Below, piece after piece: positions 1 to 7,500 of a DNA stretch of 64,000 nt (its first letter is position 1; every line of letters begins with the position of its first letter). Below the pieces are notes generated by a model. That model made no database searches. It had not been told where the DNA came from and was given only the letters and a program-made list of their open reading frames with translations. A program made the translations under genes and the position numbers. The stretch is from Enterovibrio norvegicus FF-33 (GTDB taxonomy: Bacteria > Pseudomonadota > Gammaproteobacteria > Enterobacterales > Vibrionaceae). The DNA lies in NCBI RefSeq assembly GCF_000286835.2, contig NZ_AJYD02000038.1, forward strand, positions 2,210,283-2,274,282. The letters run 5' to 3'.

Positions 1-69
1 CGAGAATTCGCATTGGCATCCTTCCTTGTTAAGGCCGGGCAAAACATTATGTTTCACCCGGCTGCCACC

Positions 70-876
70 TTAGTGACAACAGCGGTTTCCTGAAATATCT
101 GCTTTGTCTTTGGGTTGCCATTTGGATGAATCATCATCCACCAGCGAGGAAAGTAACGGCGCCACACGATTTGGATCAAAGCCAATACGATCGATTTTTT
201 CCATGTAGGTATCGATGGCATCAATGCGCAATTGATCGAGGTCTTGCTCAATAACGCCCAACGAAACGGTGGAGCATTTAATACTGAGCTGATCGCACAA
301 GCTAAAGCAGTTGTAATTCACCATGCTCATCATGGCTGGCATCACCGCCTTATGCGCCAATGCAAATGCGCGATGTACGTCTTCTTCATCGTTATCGAGC
401 ATGCGCTGTATCTCATCCACGCCATGTTGTAGGTGAGCCATTTCTTCGACGAGAATACTCGCCGCCAAGCTGCTGGTGTACTTATCCGTGTTGCGCTGCA
501 GCGCGGTATAAGCCACCGTCGCGAAGGTTTCGACCATGATGTCCTGCGCAATGATGCAAGAGGTTAAATCTCCGACACTGGCACGCTCTTTCACAAAGCG
601 ACCGATCTCTTTCCACTGTGGCTCCACCATGGTTTTCATGGTTGGAAAATCAATGTGTTTGCCGAGCTTCGACAGTGCATTGATATGCCCCCCCTCGTCC
701 CTCGCCTGCTTAACGACATGGATTTTTTCATCAACATCATCAATCAGCGGCACCATGGTGGTGTAGTTATTGACGGCCATAATTTCGCCGGAAATGGTGT
801 TGGATATGACATAGGCCAGCAAGTCTTTGTACGCCTGACTTTCAAGGCGTTGCGTTTCATTCATAAGGTTTGACAC
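70..876 (-). CDS. Ferritin-like diiron protein, aldehyde-deformylating-oxygenase-like
   Basis: A 268-residue soluble protein with no signal peptide or membrane segment, so it should be cytoplasmic. It is mostly helical and carries the classic diiron carboxylate set E31, E61xxH64, E116 and E145xxH148. From memory, cyanobacterial aldehyde deformylating oxygenase (ADO) uses E32, E60/H63, E115 and E144/H147, so the spacing is almost the same. Known members of that family cleave fatty aldehydes with O2. The tail ends in Cys-Cys-His, which I would not expect in an ADO. The start is a GTG with AAGGAG seven bases upstream. It is the last gene of a five-gene minus-strand run (ABC permease, binding protein, ATPase, OsmC, this gene), 12 bases after the OsmC stop. 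Fold and metal site are well supported. The substrate is unknown, and a role in metalloid or organometalloid oxidation is only inferred from context. Confidence 0.8.
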   Translation of the reverse strand: MSNLMNETQRLESQAYKDLLAYVISNTISGEIMAVNNYTTMVPLIDDVDEKIHVVKQARDEGGHINALSKLGKHIDFPTMKTMVEPQWKEIGRFVKERASVGDLTSCIIAQDIMVETFATVAYTALQRNTDKYTSSLAASILVEEMAHLQHGVDEIQRMLDNDEEDVHRAFALAHKAVMPAMMSMVNYNCFSLCDQLSIKCSTVSLGVIEQDLDQLRIDAIDTYMEKIDRIGFDPNRVAPLLSSLVDDDSSKWQPKDKADISGNRCCH

Positions 877-888
877 GTCTTTTCTCCT

Positions 889-1353
889 TCATGTCCACTG
901 GACGGTGACGTTGATAGGGAAAGCCGGCGATAAAGAAGCGGATACCGTGCAGTGCTTCTTAAAGTTCCGATCAATGGATGCTCGGTTCTGAGTGCTCAGA
1001 CCACCGCCATCGTTTGCCTTTATCGTCACGTTGATTTCGCGGATGCGGGGATACCCTTCTTCGCCTTTGTGCACAGTAACTTGCGCGTCAGTGACGATAC
1101 ATCCTTCGTCGGTTTTTGCGCCGTGAAAGCGCATATGCTCTAAGAGCGACGCAGACAGACAATGTCCAACTGCACTGCCGAGCAGCGCCGGCGTTGATGG
1201 GCCGCTGTTCGTTCCCACGGGATCAGGTTCGTCGCTCATGTAAGGCTCCCCTGCAGGGTTGCCATGCTCGCTGGCGACGTTCTTGAATAAGTAATCTGTT
1301 TGGTAGGTCAGTTGCACATCGAACAACCGGGTATCTTTCGATTTCAATTCCAT
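889..1353 (-). CDS. OsmC/Ohr-family peroxiredoxin-like protein
   Basis: A 154-residue OsmC-fold protein. Family members reduce organic hydroperoxides using two cysteines. Both are present here, in AVGHCLSASL (about residue 65) and KKHCTVSASL (about residue 135), where the family places its peroxidatic and resolving Cys. Length is normal. No signal peptide, so cytoplasmic. Its start overlaps the end of the ABC ATPase gene by 10 bases, so the two are translationally linked. It precedes the ferritin-like gene in the same operon. An O2-using diiron enzyme and a thiol peroxidase side by side suggest oxidative chemistry or protection from it. The family call is firm; the physiological substrate is not known. 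Confidence 0.85.
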   Translation of the reverse strand: MELKSKDTRLFDVQLTYQTDYLFKNVASEHGNPAGEPYMSDEPDPVGTNSGPSTPALLGSAVGHCLSASLLEHMRFHGAKTDEGCIVTDAQVTVHKGEEGYPRIREINVTIKANDGGGLSTQNRASIDRNFKKHCTVSASLSPAFPINVTVQWT

Positions 1354-2192
1354 ACACTTTGATTCCTTGTGATGACGAGGTGTTGAGCAACAGCATCTGC
1401 GCTCTTTATTGCTGAAGGCATGTGATTACACGCTTGAATTTCCGTGATAACGCCGCCGTTCATGTCGACTCTGGCGGTGCAGGCTTCCAAGCAGCCATCT
1501 AGACGATGAGACGCCATGAGTATCGTGGTGCCAGACTGCTGTCTTGCGAGGAGGAGTTGATTCACTTTCTGTGCATTGGCATCGTCTAGTGCTGAAAGCG
1601 GTTCATCCATCAACAACAAATCTGGGTCTCCGACCAACGCTCGTGCAATGGATACCCGCTGCTGCTGTCCGCCAGAAAGTTCTGTGGGGAATCGGTTTGC
1701 AAACTGCGCAACATCCAGTTCTTCCATCACAGATAGCGCTTTTTGTTGTTTATCGTGAAGCGTACTTTTCTCACGACATTCAAATCCCATGCACACGTTT
1801 TCAATGGCAGTAAGCTGATCAAATAACGCAGGTGTCTGAAAAACCGTTCCGGTTCGGGTACCCGGGCAACACTCCCATTTTTTACACCAGCAATCGACTG
1901 GCACACCAAACTTGAGAGCCCGCCCACCACTGAGCGGCGTTAAGTTGTTCAACACACTCAGCAGGGTCGACTTACCGCAACCACTGGGGCCAACCAGCAT
2001 GTACCACGCGCCTGTCGGCACAGTCAGATTGACGCCATTAAGCACTGACACCGCTTCTTGAATTGGCGAGTTTGAAAACCAATCACCAAAAAACCGCGGT
2101 GCAGCAGAAGACGTCACGCTAACCTTCGCTTCTTCAATGCATAGCGCTGGCTGAGAAAGATTTGGCACAGGTATCGACTGACGTGAAAACAT
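1344..2192 (-). CDS. ABC transporter ATPase (polar amino-acid type) with Cys-rich insert
   Basis: A 282-residue ABC ATPase. Walker A GPSGCGKST is at 68-76, signature LSGGQQQR at 172-179, Walker B LLLMDEP at 192-198 and the H-loop His at 229. It should energise the importer formed with the upstream binding protein and two permeases. Two things are odd. There is an extra N-terminal stretch of about 45 residues before the usual start of the fold. Just before the Q-loop (VFQ, 117-119) there is a Cys cluster, C101, C103, C108 and C109 (CWCKKWECC), followed by C134 and C139. More cysteines follow near the C-terminus (C234, C238, C255). Such a cluster is not normal for GlnQ-like ATPases and could bind a soft metal or arsenic(III). 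The ATG has GGGAG seven bases upstream. Confidence 0.9.
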   Translation of the reverse strand: MFSRQSIPVPNLSQPALCIEEAKVSVTSSAAPRFFGDWFSNSPIQEAVSVLNGVNLTVPTGAWYMLVGPSGCGKSTLLSVLNNLTPLSGGRALKFGVPVDCWCKKWECCPGTRTGTVFQTPALFDQLTAIENVCMGFECREKSTLHDKQQKALSVMEELDVAQFANRFPTELSGGQQQRVSIARALVGDPDLLLMDEPLSALDDANAQKVNQLLLARQQSGTTILMASHRLDGCLEACTARVDMNGGVITEIQACNHMPSAIKSADAVAQHLVITRNQSVWN

Positions 2193-2207
2193 TCATATTC
2201 TCCCGAT

Positions 2208-3047
2208 CTAACCTTGCGGCCAGACCTCAATGCGATTTTCCAGCGGCATAGGGGTTTCACTGTCAGGTCCAAACCAACGGTTATATATTGTGAGGTACTC
2301 CCCGCTTGATTCGATTTCCTGTAGAGCCCGATTCACGGCGTCACGCATTTTGCTGTCGTTCTGAATCACGCCGAGACCATCTTGTTTCATGCCAATCGCT
2401 TCTCCGTTCAATACCGTGAGTGCCGGATTAGGATTGGCATAGCTGACAAGCACTTCTGCATCTTCTGCCCAACCATCAATTTTCCCAGCAAGTACCGCAT
2501 TCATCGCAATTTGCTTGTTTCCGAATTCGATGATGTCTTCTTCATTGACCTGATGTCCGTTTTTCTCTAGCCAATGTTTCCAGTTACTAATTGAATGACT
2601 GCCTCGGTTCATGCCTACTTTTTTACCCACCAAGTCATCAAGCGATTTCGCCCCATCTGTCCTCACTAAGAACGTCTGAGCTGACCAAAAGTAGGTTTGC
2701 GAGAAATCCACAGCGTCATCACGTTTCCATGTATGACTCATGGATGCCGCCGCGATATCGATCTTCCCATTTTGCAGATAGGTTATCCGCGTGATTTCAT
2801 CAACGGGGATCCGTTTCATTTTGACGCCAAGCTTATCGGCTACGGCATTTGCAATATCGACGTCAAACCCCACCCAATCGCCTTTTTCGTTGATGAAAGA
2901 GTGTGGAGGATTATCCTGGCGGATACCTACAACGACCTCGCCTCGCTCTTTTACTTTATCGATAACTGAGCCAGTTTCCTTAGCGTGAACAGGGGTGAAA
3001 ACAAGGGTTAGCAATGTGCAGATAGCGAAAACAATTCTGGGGAACAT
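2208..3047 (-). CDS. Periplasmic amino-acid-type ABC solute-binding protein
   Basis: A 279-residue secreted binding protein of the SBP_bac_3 family, which captures polar amino acids for ABC import. A signal peptide with an Ala-X-Ala-like cleavage site (TPVHA, residue 22) is followed by the family pattern: GVG-like VVVGIRQDNPP, GFDVDIANAVA, the MSHTWKRDDAVDFS segment that normally supplies the ligand-carboxylate Arg, VGMNRGSHS, and the Asp of DGWAEDAE that usually contacts the amino group. These conserved elements suggest a ligand with an alpha-amino-acid head group. The gene follows the permease by nine bases and precedes the ATPase by 15. The start has AGGAG. The ligand cannot be named from sequence, and the ArsR context makes an amino-acid-like thiophilic or metalloid compound worth testing. 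Confidence 0.88.
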   Translation of the reverse strand: MFPRIVFAICTLLTLVFTPVHAKETGSVIDKVKERGEVVVGIRQDNPPHSFINEKGDWVGFDVDIANAVADKLGVKMKRIPVDEITRITYLQNGKIDIAAASMSHTWKRDDAVDFSQTYFWSAQTFLVRTDGAKSLDDLVGKKVGMNRGSHSISNWKHWLEKNGHQVNEEDIIEFGNKQIAMNAVLAGKIDGWAEDAEVLVSYANPNPALTVLNGEAIGMKQDGLGVIQNDSKMRDAVNRALQEIESSGEYLTIYNRWFGPDSETPMPLENRIEVWPQG

Positions 3048-3056
3048 AAACTCTCC

Positions 3057-3740
3057 TTAGTTGATGCTTCGAGTCATTCGGTGTGATGTCCGAAAAACCG
3101 TGAGGCGCAGTCTTTCGCCGATAAGGTTTAAAAACTGCACGTTGATGAAATAAAGCGCAGAGCAAATGCCAAAGATGGTCAGCCAATCTGACAATTGATA
3201 AGCACGACTCGCAAGCAGGTTGGTCAGCGCGCTCAGCTCAAGCAACCCGATCAAAATGACAATACTTGTGTCTTTGAAAAGTGAGACAAAATGCGTATGA
3301 ATTGCAGGAAAGCTCTTTTTAAAAACCCAGTGAGCTCTCAGGCGTGCATACCGTGCGAGCAGCCCCAGTTTGAGCACGTTTTCGACCCGCTCTAAATTTT
3401 CGGGGTACATATGAATGTACTTAGAAAAAATCGGCACAAGGTGTGACATGGAATAGAGTGTTAACGCTAGAATGCCCTTCACGAACGTTTCAAGTGGCAA
3501 GAAGAAGTCGATGGTAAAGATAATCACCAGCGGCGGTATGGCTCTCAGCAAGGCAAAACTTGTATCGGACGTAACCACGAATCGATGACGCTTATTGCAA
3601 GCACAAACCAGCAAATATGACAGCGGAACAGACATGCTTATCGTGGTAATAAATAGACACCATGTCAGAACGAGGCCGCCAGGTTGCGCATGAGGCAGAC
3701 CAAATAACATCTTCTGAGCTATGTCAAAGCCACCTTCCAT
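3057..3740 (-). CDS. ABC permease, polar amino-acid type (subunit 2)
   Basis: A 227-residue inner-membrane permease with about five hydrophobic segments, of the HisM/GlnP type. The cytoplasmic loop LLARYARLRAHWVFKKSFPA holds the place of the EAA loop that docks the ATPase, though it lacks the usual EAAxALG wording. It is the first gene of the five-gene minus-strand operon and would pair with the other permease at 4361-5080. The two permease genes are separated by the arsR-type gene, which is unusual for an amino-acid importer. The promoter region just upstream holds the proposed ArsR operator at 3805-3826, with a TATAAT-like -10 on this strand at 3808-3803. Confidence 0.82.
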   Translation of the reverse strand: MEGGFDIAQKMLFGLPHAQPGGLVLTWCLFITTISMSVPLSYLLVCACNKRHRFVVTSDTSFALLRAIPPLVIIFTIDFFLPLETFVKGILALTLYSMSHLVPIFSKYIHMYPENLERVENVLKLGLLARYARLRAHWVFKKSFPAIHTHFVSLFKDTSIVILIGLLELSALTNLLASRAYQLSDWLTIFGICSALYFINVQFLNLIGERLRLTVFRTSHRMTRSIN

Positions 3741-3804
3741 ACACCGAAGCCCCTACTCACTGTTTAGTTCATTAAGTACCATGTTTAGATACTTATATAT
3801 TCAT

Positions 3805-3826
3805 TATATCTAGATATACAGATATA
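3805..3826. promoter_or_regulatory. Proposed ArsR operator 1 (TATATC-N10-GATATA)
   Basis: A perfect 6-10-6 inverted repeat in the intergenic region between the permease operon (minus) and the arsR-type gene (plus). A TATAAT hexamer on the minus strand (3808-3803) overlaps the left arm, so a bound repressor would block that promoter. The inner bases also contain the palindrome ATATCTAGATAT at 3806-3817. The same TATATC-N10-GATATA layout recurs at 6174-6195 in the other divergent promoter of the island. The repressor assignment is inference from position and repetition; the region is AT-rich, so chance must be considered. Confidence 0.55.
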
Positions 3827-4032
3827 TTGATATCAATTATAAGAACAATGAGAATGCCCCGTTGGTTCAATGGTTTGTGAAACTGTGTGTTTTTAGCATG
3901 AGCATGCTAGTATTCACTTAGCCACACGTCCGATGTGTTGATAACGCTAAGGTTTACAGCTTTCGTGAAAGTGGATGTAACTTGTGACGCCTGCTCACGG
4001 TCTGTTTATTTTTTACAGCAATATCTATAACT

Positions 4033-4377
4033 ATGAATTCTGAAGAATCCGCAAAAATATTCGCCGCATTGGCTCAAGAGACAAGACTGGATGTATTCAG
4101 GCTGTTAATTAAAGCTGGGGAAAAAGGCCTATCATCGGGAGAGGTGGCTGATAGTCTGAACATTCGACAAAATACCATGTCCACCAACCTTTCTATTCTG
4201 CACAATGCCAAGTTGGTTCGCCGAAAACGTGAAGGCCGAATGATCCGCTATTTCGTCAATATGGAGACGATCGGTGTACTTCTCACCTTTTTACTCGAAC
4301 ATTGCTGTGGCGGAGAAAGCGATATGGTGAGTGAATTGGTCACCAGCCTGCAAAAAGGTTTTAACCAGTCAAACTGA
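4033..4377 (+). CDS. arsR: ArsR/SmtB-family metalloregulator with C-terminal Cys pair
   Basis: A 114-residue winged-helix repressor: ETRLDVFRLLIKAG opening helix, recognition region LNIRQNTMSTNLSILHNAKLV (residues about 43-63) and the beta-wing RRKREGRMIRYFV. A His-Cys-Cys-Gly-Gly tail motif (LLEHCCGGES, about residues 91-100) supplies vicinal thiols, a common As(III)-binding arrangement in ArsR subgroups. Members leave DNA on binding metalloid or metal, which derepresses transport and detoxification genes. The gene runs opposite to all its neighbours. Its 3' end overlaps the end of the convergent permease gene by 17 bases, and its 5' side faces the permease-first operon. It likely controls both minus-strand operons and perhaps itself. 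The inducer could be As, Sb or an organic form. Confidence 0.85.
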   Translation: MNSEESAKIFAALAQETRLDVFRLLIKAGEKGLSSGEVADSLNIRQNTMSTNLSILHNAKLVRRKREGRMIRYFVNMETIGVLLTFLLEHCCGGESDMVSELVTSLQKGFNQSN

Positions 4378-5080
4378 GGGTGGGATCGACGTCAGATCGA
4401 CGCCGTAGCCGCTTAGCGAGCAAATTCCCTGTGATGTGTACGCCGGAACCAAGCAGTACAAAAAGTATCGTCGCAAACACTAAGTAGGGGATCACCAGCG
4501 CCGTTTCAACCACGCCCGTTCTCATCGCTGCAAAAATACCGGTAATGGGAAACATCGAAATAAACGCTGTGTTGTGCAGATGATGGACGAGTCTAGCCGA
4601 CACCGTGGGTACAAGTGCTGGCGCGCACTCAAGAAAAACCAGTTTTATTTTCACCCATGTGCCGAGTTGAAGCGTCGCCATATACTCGAGGGTATCTTGC
4701 TTAATGGTTGAAATCGCGGCTTCGATGATTTTTGCTAAATGCCCTGAGCTTGAAAAAGCAAGACCCACAATAATAAAGGTCGCAGCAACACTAAACCCCC
4801 ATGCAACCCCAGGGATCACCCCTTCAATATCCAGTCCAGAAAAATAGGGGGACAGGCCTACATTCCCCATCAAAAGGACAAATACCACCGTCGGGACACC
4901 GCGGGATACCTCAATCAAAACGTTTGACGTCATACGAAGTAAGAGAGAATGGCTTCTCCCACACAGTACATATATCACCGCGAACAGCAGGCTCAGTGCC
5001 GCTGAAAGCACAAAGAAAACCAATGTCGTCAGTGTGGGAACCACAAATGATGCCAGAAACGTGGCCAAGTCAATACTCAT
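4361..5080 (-). CDS. ABC permease, polar amino-acid type (subunit 1)
   Basis: A 239-residue membrane protein with about five hydrophobic segments. Its permease core includes the IIEAAISTIKQDTLEYMATL stretch, matching the EAA-type loop that contacts the ATPase. Together with the permease at 3057-3740 it would form the heterodimeric pore. It sits 14 bases after the DUF318 permease gene, so the two form a short operon on the minus strand, while the rest of the importer is in a separate operon beyond arsR. The ribosome site before the ATG is weak, so translation may depend on the upstream gene. Family assignment is good; the substrate is unknown. Confidence 0.82.
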   Translation of the reverse strand: MSIDLATFLASFVVPTLTTLVFFVLSAALSLLFAVIYVLCGRSHSLLLRMTSNVLIEVSRGVPTVVFVLLMGNVGLSPYFSGLDIEGVIPGVAWGFSVAATFIIVGLAFSSSGHLAKIIEAAISTIKQDTLEYMATLQLGTWVKIKLVFLECAPALVPTVSARLVHHLHNTAFISMFPITGIFAAMRTGVVETALVIPYLVFATILFVLLGSGVHITGNLLAKRLRRRSDVDPTLSLTG

Positions 5081-5094
5081 TGCTTAAGCGCTAC

Positions 5095-6120
5095 CTAAAC
5101 CCATAATTGGTAAATGAGCCCCCAAGCAAACGAGCCAATAAGTGCGAAGCTAACATAAAATATCACCACTTGAATACGCGCCACGGCGACGACGGCAATC
5201 ATGGCTGGAATGGATGTTATGCCACCCGCTATCAAGAACGCCATGCCAGCTCCCGGTTGCATGCCTTTGTTAATCAGCTCTGCGATAAGCGGGACAGCGA
5301 CATACCCATTGATGTAAGCGGGAACCCCGATGATCGCCGCCCATAAGATAGGCGTTTGTGTATCCCCACCAAATGAAGACGTCACCCACTCTGTAGGCAC
5401 ATAGGCCACCAGCAAACTTTCGAGCAAAAAGGCCAATGCTAGCCATTTCAATAGAAGCGTCATGATATTGGTGGTCTTTTCAATAAATACCGCTTTACGC
5501 GGCGCTTCTTCCCAAAATCGCCAAACAGGTTTATCCACGTGGCTTAGGGTTGTCGTATCCCCCGTCACGGAAGGTTTTAAAGGATTAACGAGATAGCCTG
5601 CCTTTTGCGCCAGATACACGGACCAGCCTGCAACCAATCCCAATACGATAGCGCCCAACGCCTTCATCGTCGCGAATTCCCAACTGACAATCCCAGCAGT
5701 CAAAAGATACATGACGGGATCAATAATGGGGCTGGCAATCCAAAAGGCCATCACTGGCGCGAGTGGCACACCCATCGCAAGCATTGCTGCAATCAGAGGA
5801 ATGACACCACAAGAACAGAACGGCGACAATGCACCAAACATCGCCGCGGTGAGGATCACGACACTTGGCCGCCCCTGAAGGGCATCCGCGATCAGGCTGT
5901 CTGCTTGTGTTGCCGTTACATAGGCATATATCAATGATGAAGCCAAAATGAAGGGAACAATCAACACAAACGTGTCGCCCATAAACAGCAGCGAGACCGA
6001 CAACTGCTGTGGATCAATCACAGCAATTGAAAGAAGTACAAGTAGAAAGACGGTCCAAACTGGCTCTAAAAAGGTGCGGTTATAACCAAAATTAATCAGC
6101 CCTGAGACAATACTGGACAT
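5095..6120 (-). CDS. arsP: DUF318/ArsP-type permease
   Basis: A 341-residue polytopic membrane protein of the DUF318 permease family. The hallmark SPFCSCGVIPLIAAML (about residues 96-111) carries the conserved Cys-x-Cys-Gly motif, and a second related half starts near GVPAYINGYVAVPL, giving the two-fold repeat typical of the family. Characterised relatives (ArsP) export trivalent organoarsenicals, and others are implicated in Cu/Zn or other metal efflux. It lies in an ArsR-controlled island and has its own strong ribosome site (AGGAGGAG). The proposed operator at 6173-6196 lies about 55 bases upstream of the start. Family is firm; organoarsenical export is the leading but unproven role, and the gene name is by family only. 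Confidence 0.8.
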   Translation of the reverse strand: MSSIVSGLINFGYNRTFLEPVWTVFLLVLLSIAVIDPQQLSVSLLFMGDTFVLIVPFILASSLIYAYVTATQADSLIADALQGRPSVVILTAAMFGALSPFCSCGVIPLIAAMLAMGVPLAPVMAFWIASPIIDPVMYLLTAGIVSWEFATMKALGAIVLGLVAGWSVYLAQKAGYLVNPLKPSVTGDTTTLSHVDKPVWRFWEEAPRKAVFIEKTTNIMTLLLKWLALAFLLESLLVAYVPTEWVTSSFGGDTQTPILWAAIIGVPAYINGYVAVPLIAELINKGMQPGAGMAFLIAGGITSIPAMIAVVAVARIQVVIFYVSFALIGSFAWGLIYQLWV

Positions 6121-6172
6121 ACATTTCTCCTCCTGTGGGTTTCACTTTTGATGCCATACAGCTTACTATTCA

Positions 6173-6196
6173 ATATATCAGGAATTATAGATATAT
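6173..6196. promoter_or_regulatory. Proposed ArsR operator 2 (ATATATC-N10-GATATAT)
   Basis: A perfect 7-10-7 inverted repeat between the divergent DUF318 permease gene (minus) and the outer-membrane protein gene (plus). It contains the same TATATC-N10-GATATA core as the site at 3805-3826. A minus-strand TATAAT (6189-6184) lies inside the spacer, so binding would occlude the permease promoter. The right arm ends 13 bases before the chosen plus-strand ATG at 6210, so it would also hinder expression of the barrel protein. Assignment to the local ArsR is inference. Confidence 0.58.
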
Positions 6197-6209
6197 GAGG
6201 CGAGCTAGG

Positions 6210-7445
6210 ATGGTTTTTACGCAATCGCTCAATATTGAGAAGCAACAATTAGCGCGAGTCAGCCACCTTATCTCGTTCTGTTTCATCCTTATTTCGGCGC
6301 TAAACATCAGTGTGAGTTGGGCGCAGTCACCAACAGGAGAGATCTTGTTGGGTTATCGGCACTTTTGGGAGTCCCGTGATGGTTTACCTTCCAACCAAAC
6401 CGGCATTGACGTTGTTCCTCGCTTTGATTTCGATGTATTGCAAGACACAACGCTGATACTAGAGCCGGCGTTACGCGCACGAAACCATGACAATCAAAGC
6501 GTATTTGTTGACCCTTTCAAAAGCCGTTTCAATACATACGTTGACCAAGTAGAAATTACCGCGGGATATGACATTGTATTTTGGGGGGCAAGTGAAGGCG
6601 CGCAGATCCTTAACATACTCAATCAAAAAGATCTCGGCACCGACTTTAGCGGAGACCAATCACTCGGCCAATCAATGGTAAACATTTCCGGCTATGTCGG
6701 CGAAGGATTAGCAACATTTTACTATCTGCCTTATACGCCCAAACGACGTTTTCGTGAGTATTCTGAACGCCTTTCTGCTGGTTTTGATATTGATGGCGAG
6801 AACGTTCAATGGCGCGATAGTCAACACGCCTATTACCCAGGATTCGCTGCACGGTACGCGTATTCTTTTGACGACATGGATATCGCGTTATTGGGCTTCC
6901 ATGGGATTAACCGAGAGCCCGCGTTTGTGGTGGAGGCCGGGGGATTTGCACCCATTTATACGGTAGGGACACACATCGGAATGGAAGTGCAGCGGGTCAT
7001 GGGCAATTTGCTGACTAAATTTGAAGTGCTGAATGTGTCTGATGCCCCTACTCTTCGCGGCGACTTTGATGAAACCACTCAGTATGTCATCGCTGGCGAA
7101 TATAGCGTGTTTAGTGTCTTTGATAGCGGTGCAGATCTCAGGTGGGTCGCAGAGTACAGTGATAACACATTGGGCGAAGATCTGCTTTCACTGTACCAAC
7201 ATGATGTATTGCTGGCAGTGCACACCTCGCTGAATGACGTTGATTCCACTGAAATCAGCCTTTCCGTTCTTCACGACCTCGATCATGGCAGCAATATTAT
7301 CGAAATCACGTTGACCCGCCGCCTCACTCAAAACATTGACCTAGAAGCGTCGTTTTTTGATCTATCCGCCATGTCAGCCAACGATTTTTTTTATGGGCTA
7401 GAACCTGACAGCTACGGCGAAATCACGCTAACGTATTACTTCTGA
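6210..7445 (+). CDS. Outer-membrane beta-barrel protein, island-associated
   Basis: A 411-residue secreted protein I do not recognise by family. The N-terminus has a long signal peptide ending VSWAQS. The rest is dominated by alternating polar/hydrophobic strands and finishes in Tyr-Tyr-Phe, the terminal aromatic signature of outer-membrane barrels. It may be a porin-like channel or an alginate-export/DUF1302-like barrel. The frame is open from a GTG at 6135, but I chose ATG 6210. It has GAGG nine bases upstream and gives a clean signal peptide, and the earlier starts would put the shared operator inside the gene. It is divergent from the DUF318 permease gene and probably co-regulated with it, which would give the island an outer-membrane route for its substrate. 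Confidence 0.72.
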   Translation: MVFTQSLNIEKQQLARVSHLISFCFILISALNISVSWAQSPTGEILLGYRHFWESRDGLPSNQTGIDVVPRFDFDVLQDTTLILEPALRARNHDNQSVFVDPFKSRFNTYVDQVEITAGYDIVFWGASEGAQILNILNQKDLGTDFSGDQSLGQSMVNISGYVGEGLATFYYLPYTPKRRFREYSERLSAGFDIDGENVQWRDSQHAYYPGFAARYAYSFDDMDIALLGFHGINREPAFVVEAGGFAPIYTVGTHIGMEVQRVMGNLLTKFEVLNVSDAPTLRGDFDETTQYVIAGEYSVFSVFDSGADLRWVAEYSDNTLGEDLLSLYQHDVLLAVHTSLNDVDSTEISLSVLHDLDHGSNIIEITLTRRLTQNIDLEASFFDLSAMSANDFFYGLEPDSYGEITLTYYF

Positions 7446-7500
7446 AGAGCAGAAAGAGAAAGAAAACAATAACGCAATCTGCATTCAATTCGTCATGTCG

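Noticed and set aside
1-69. Start of window before the ferritin-like stop codon
   Set aside because: Too short to hold a supported feature; no terminator stem seen.
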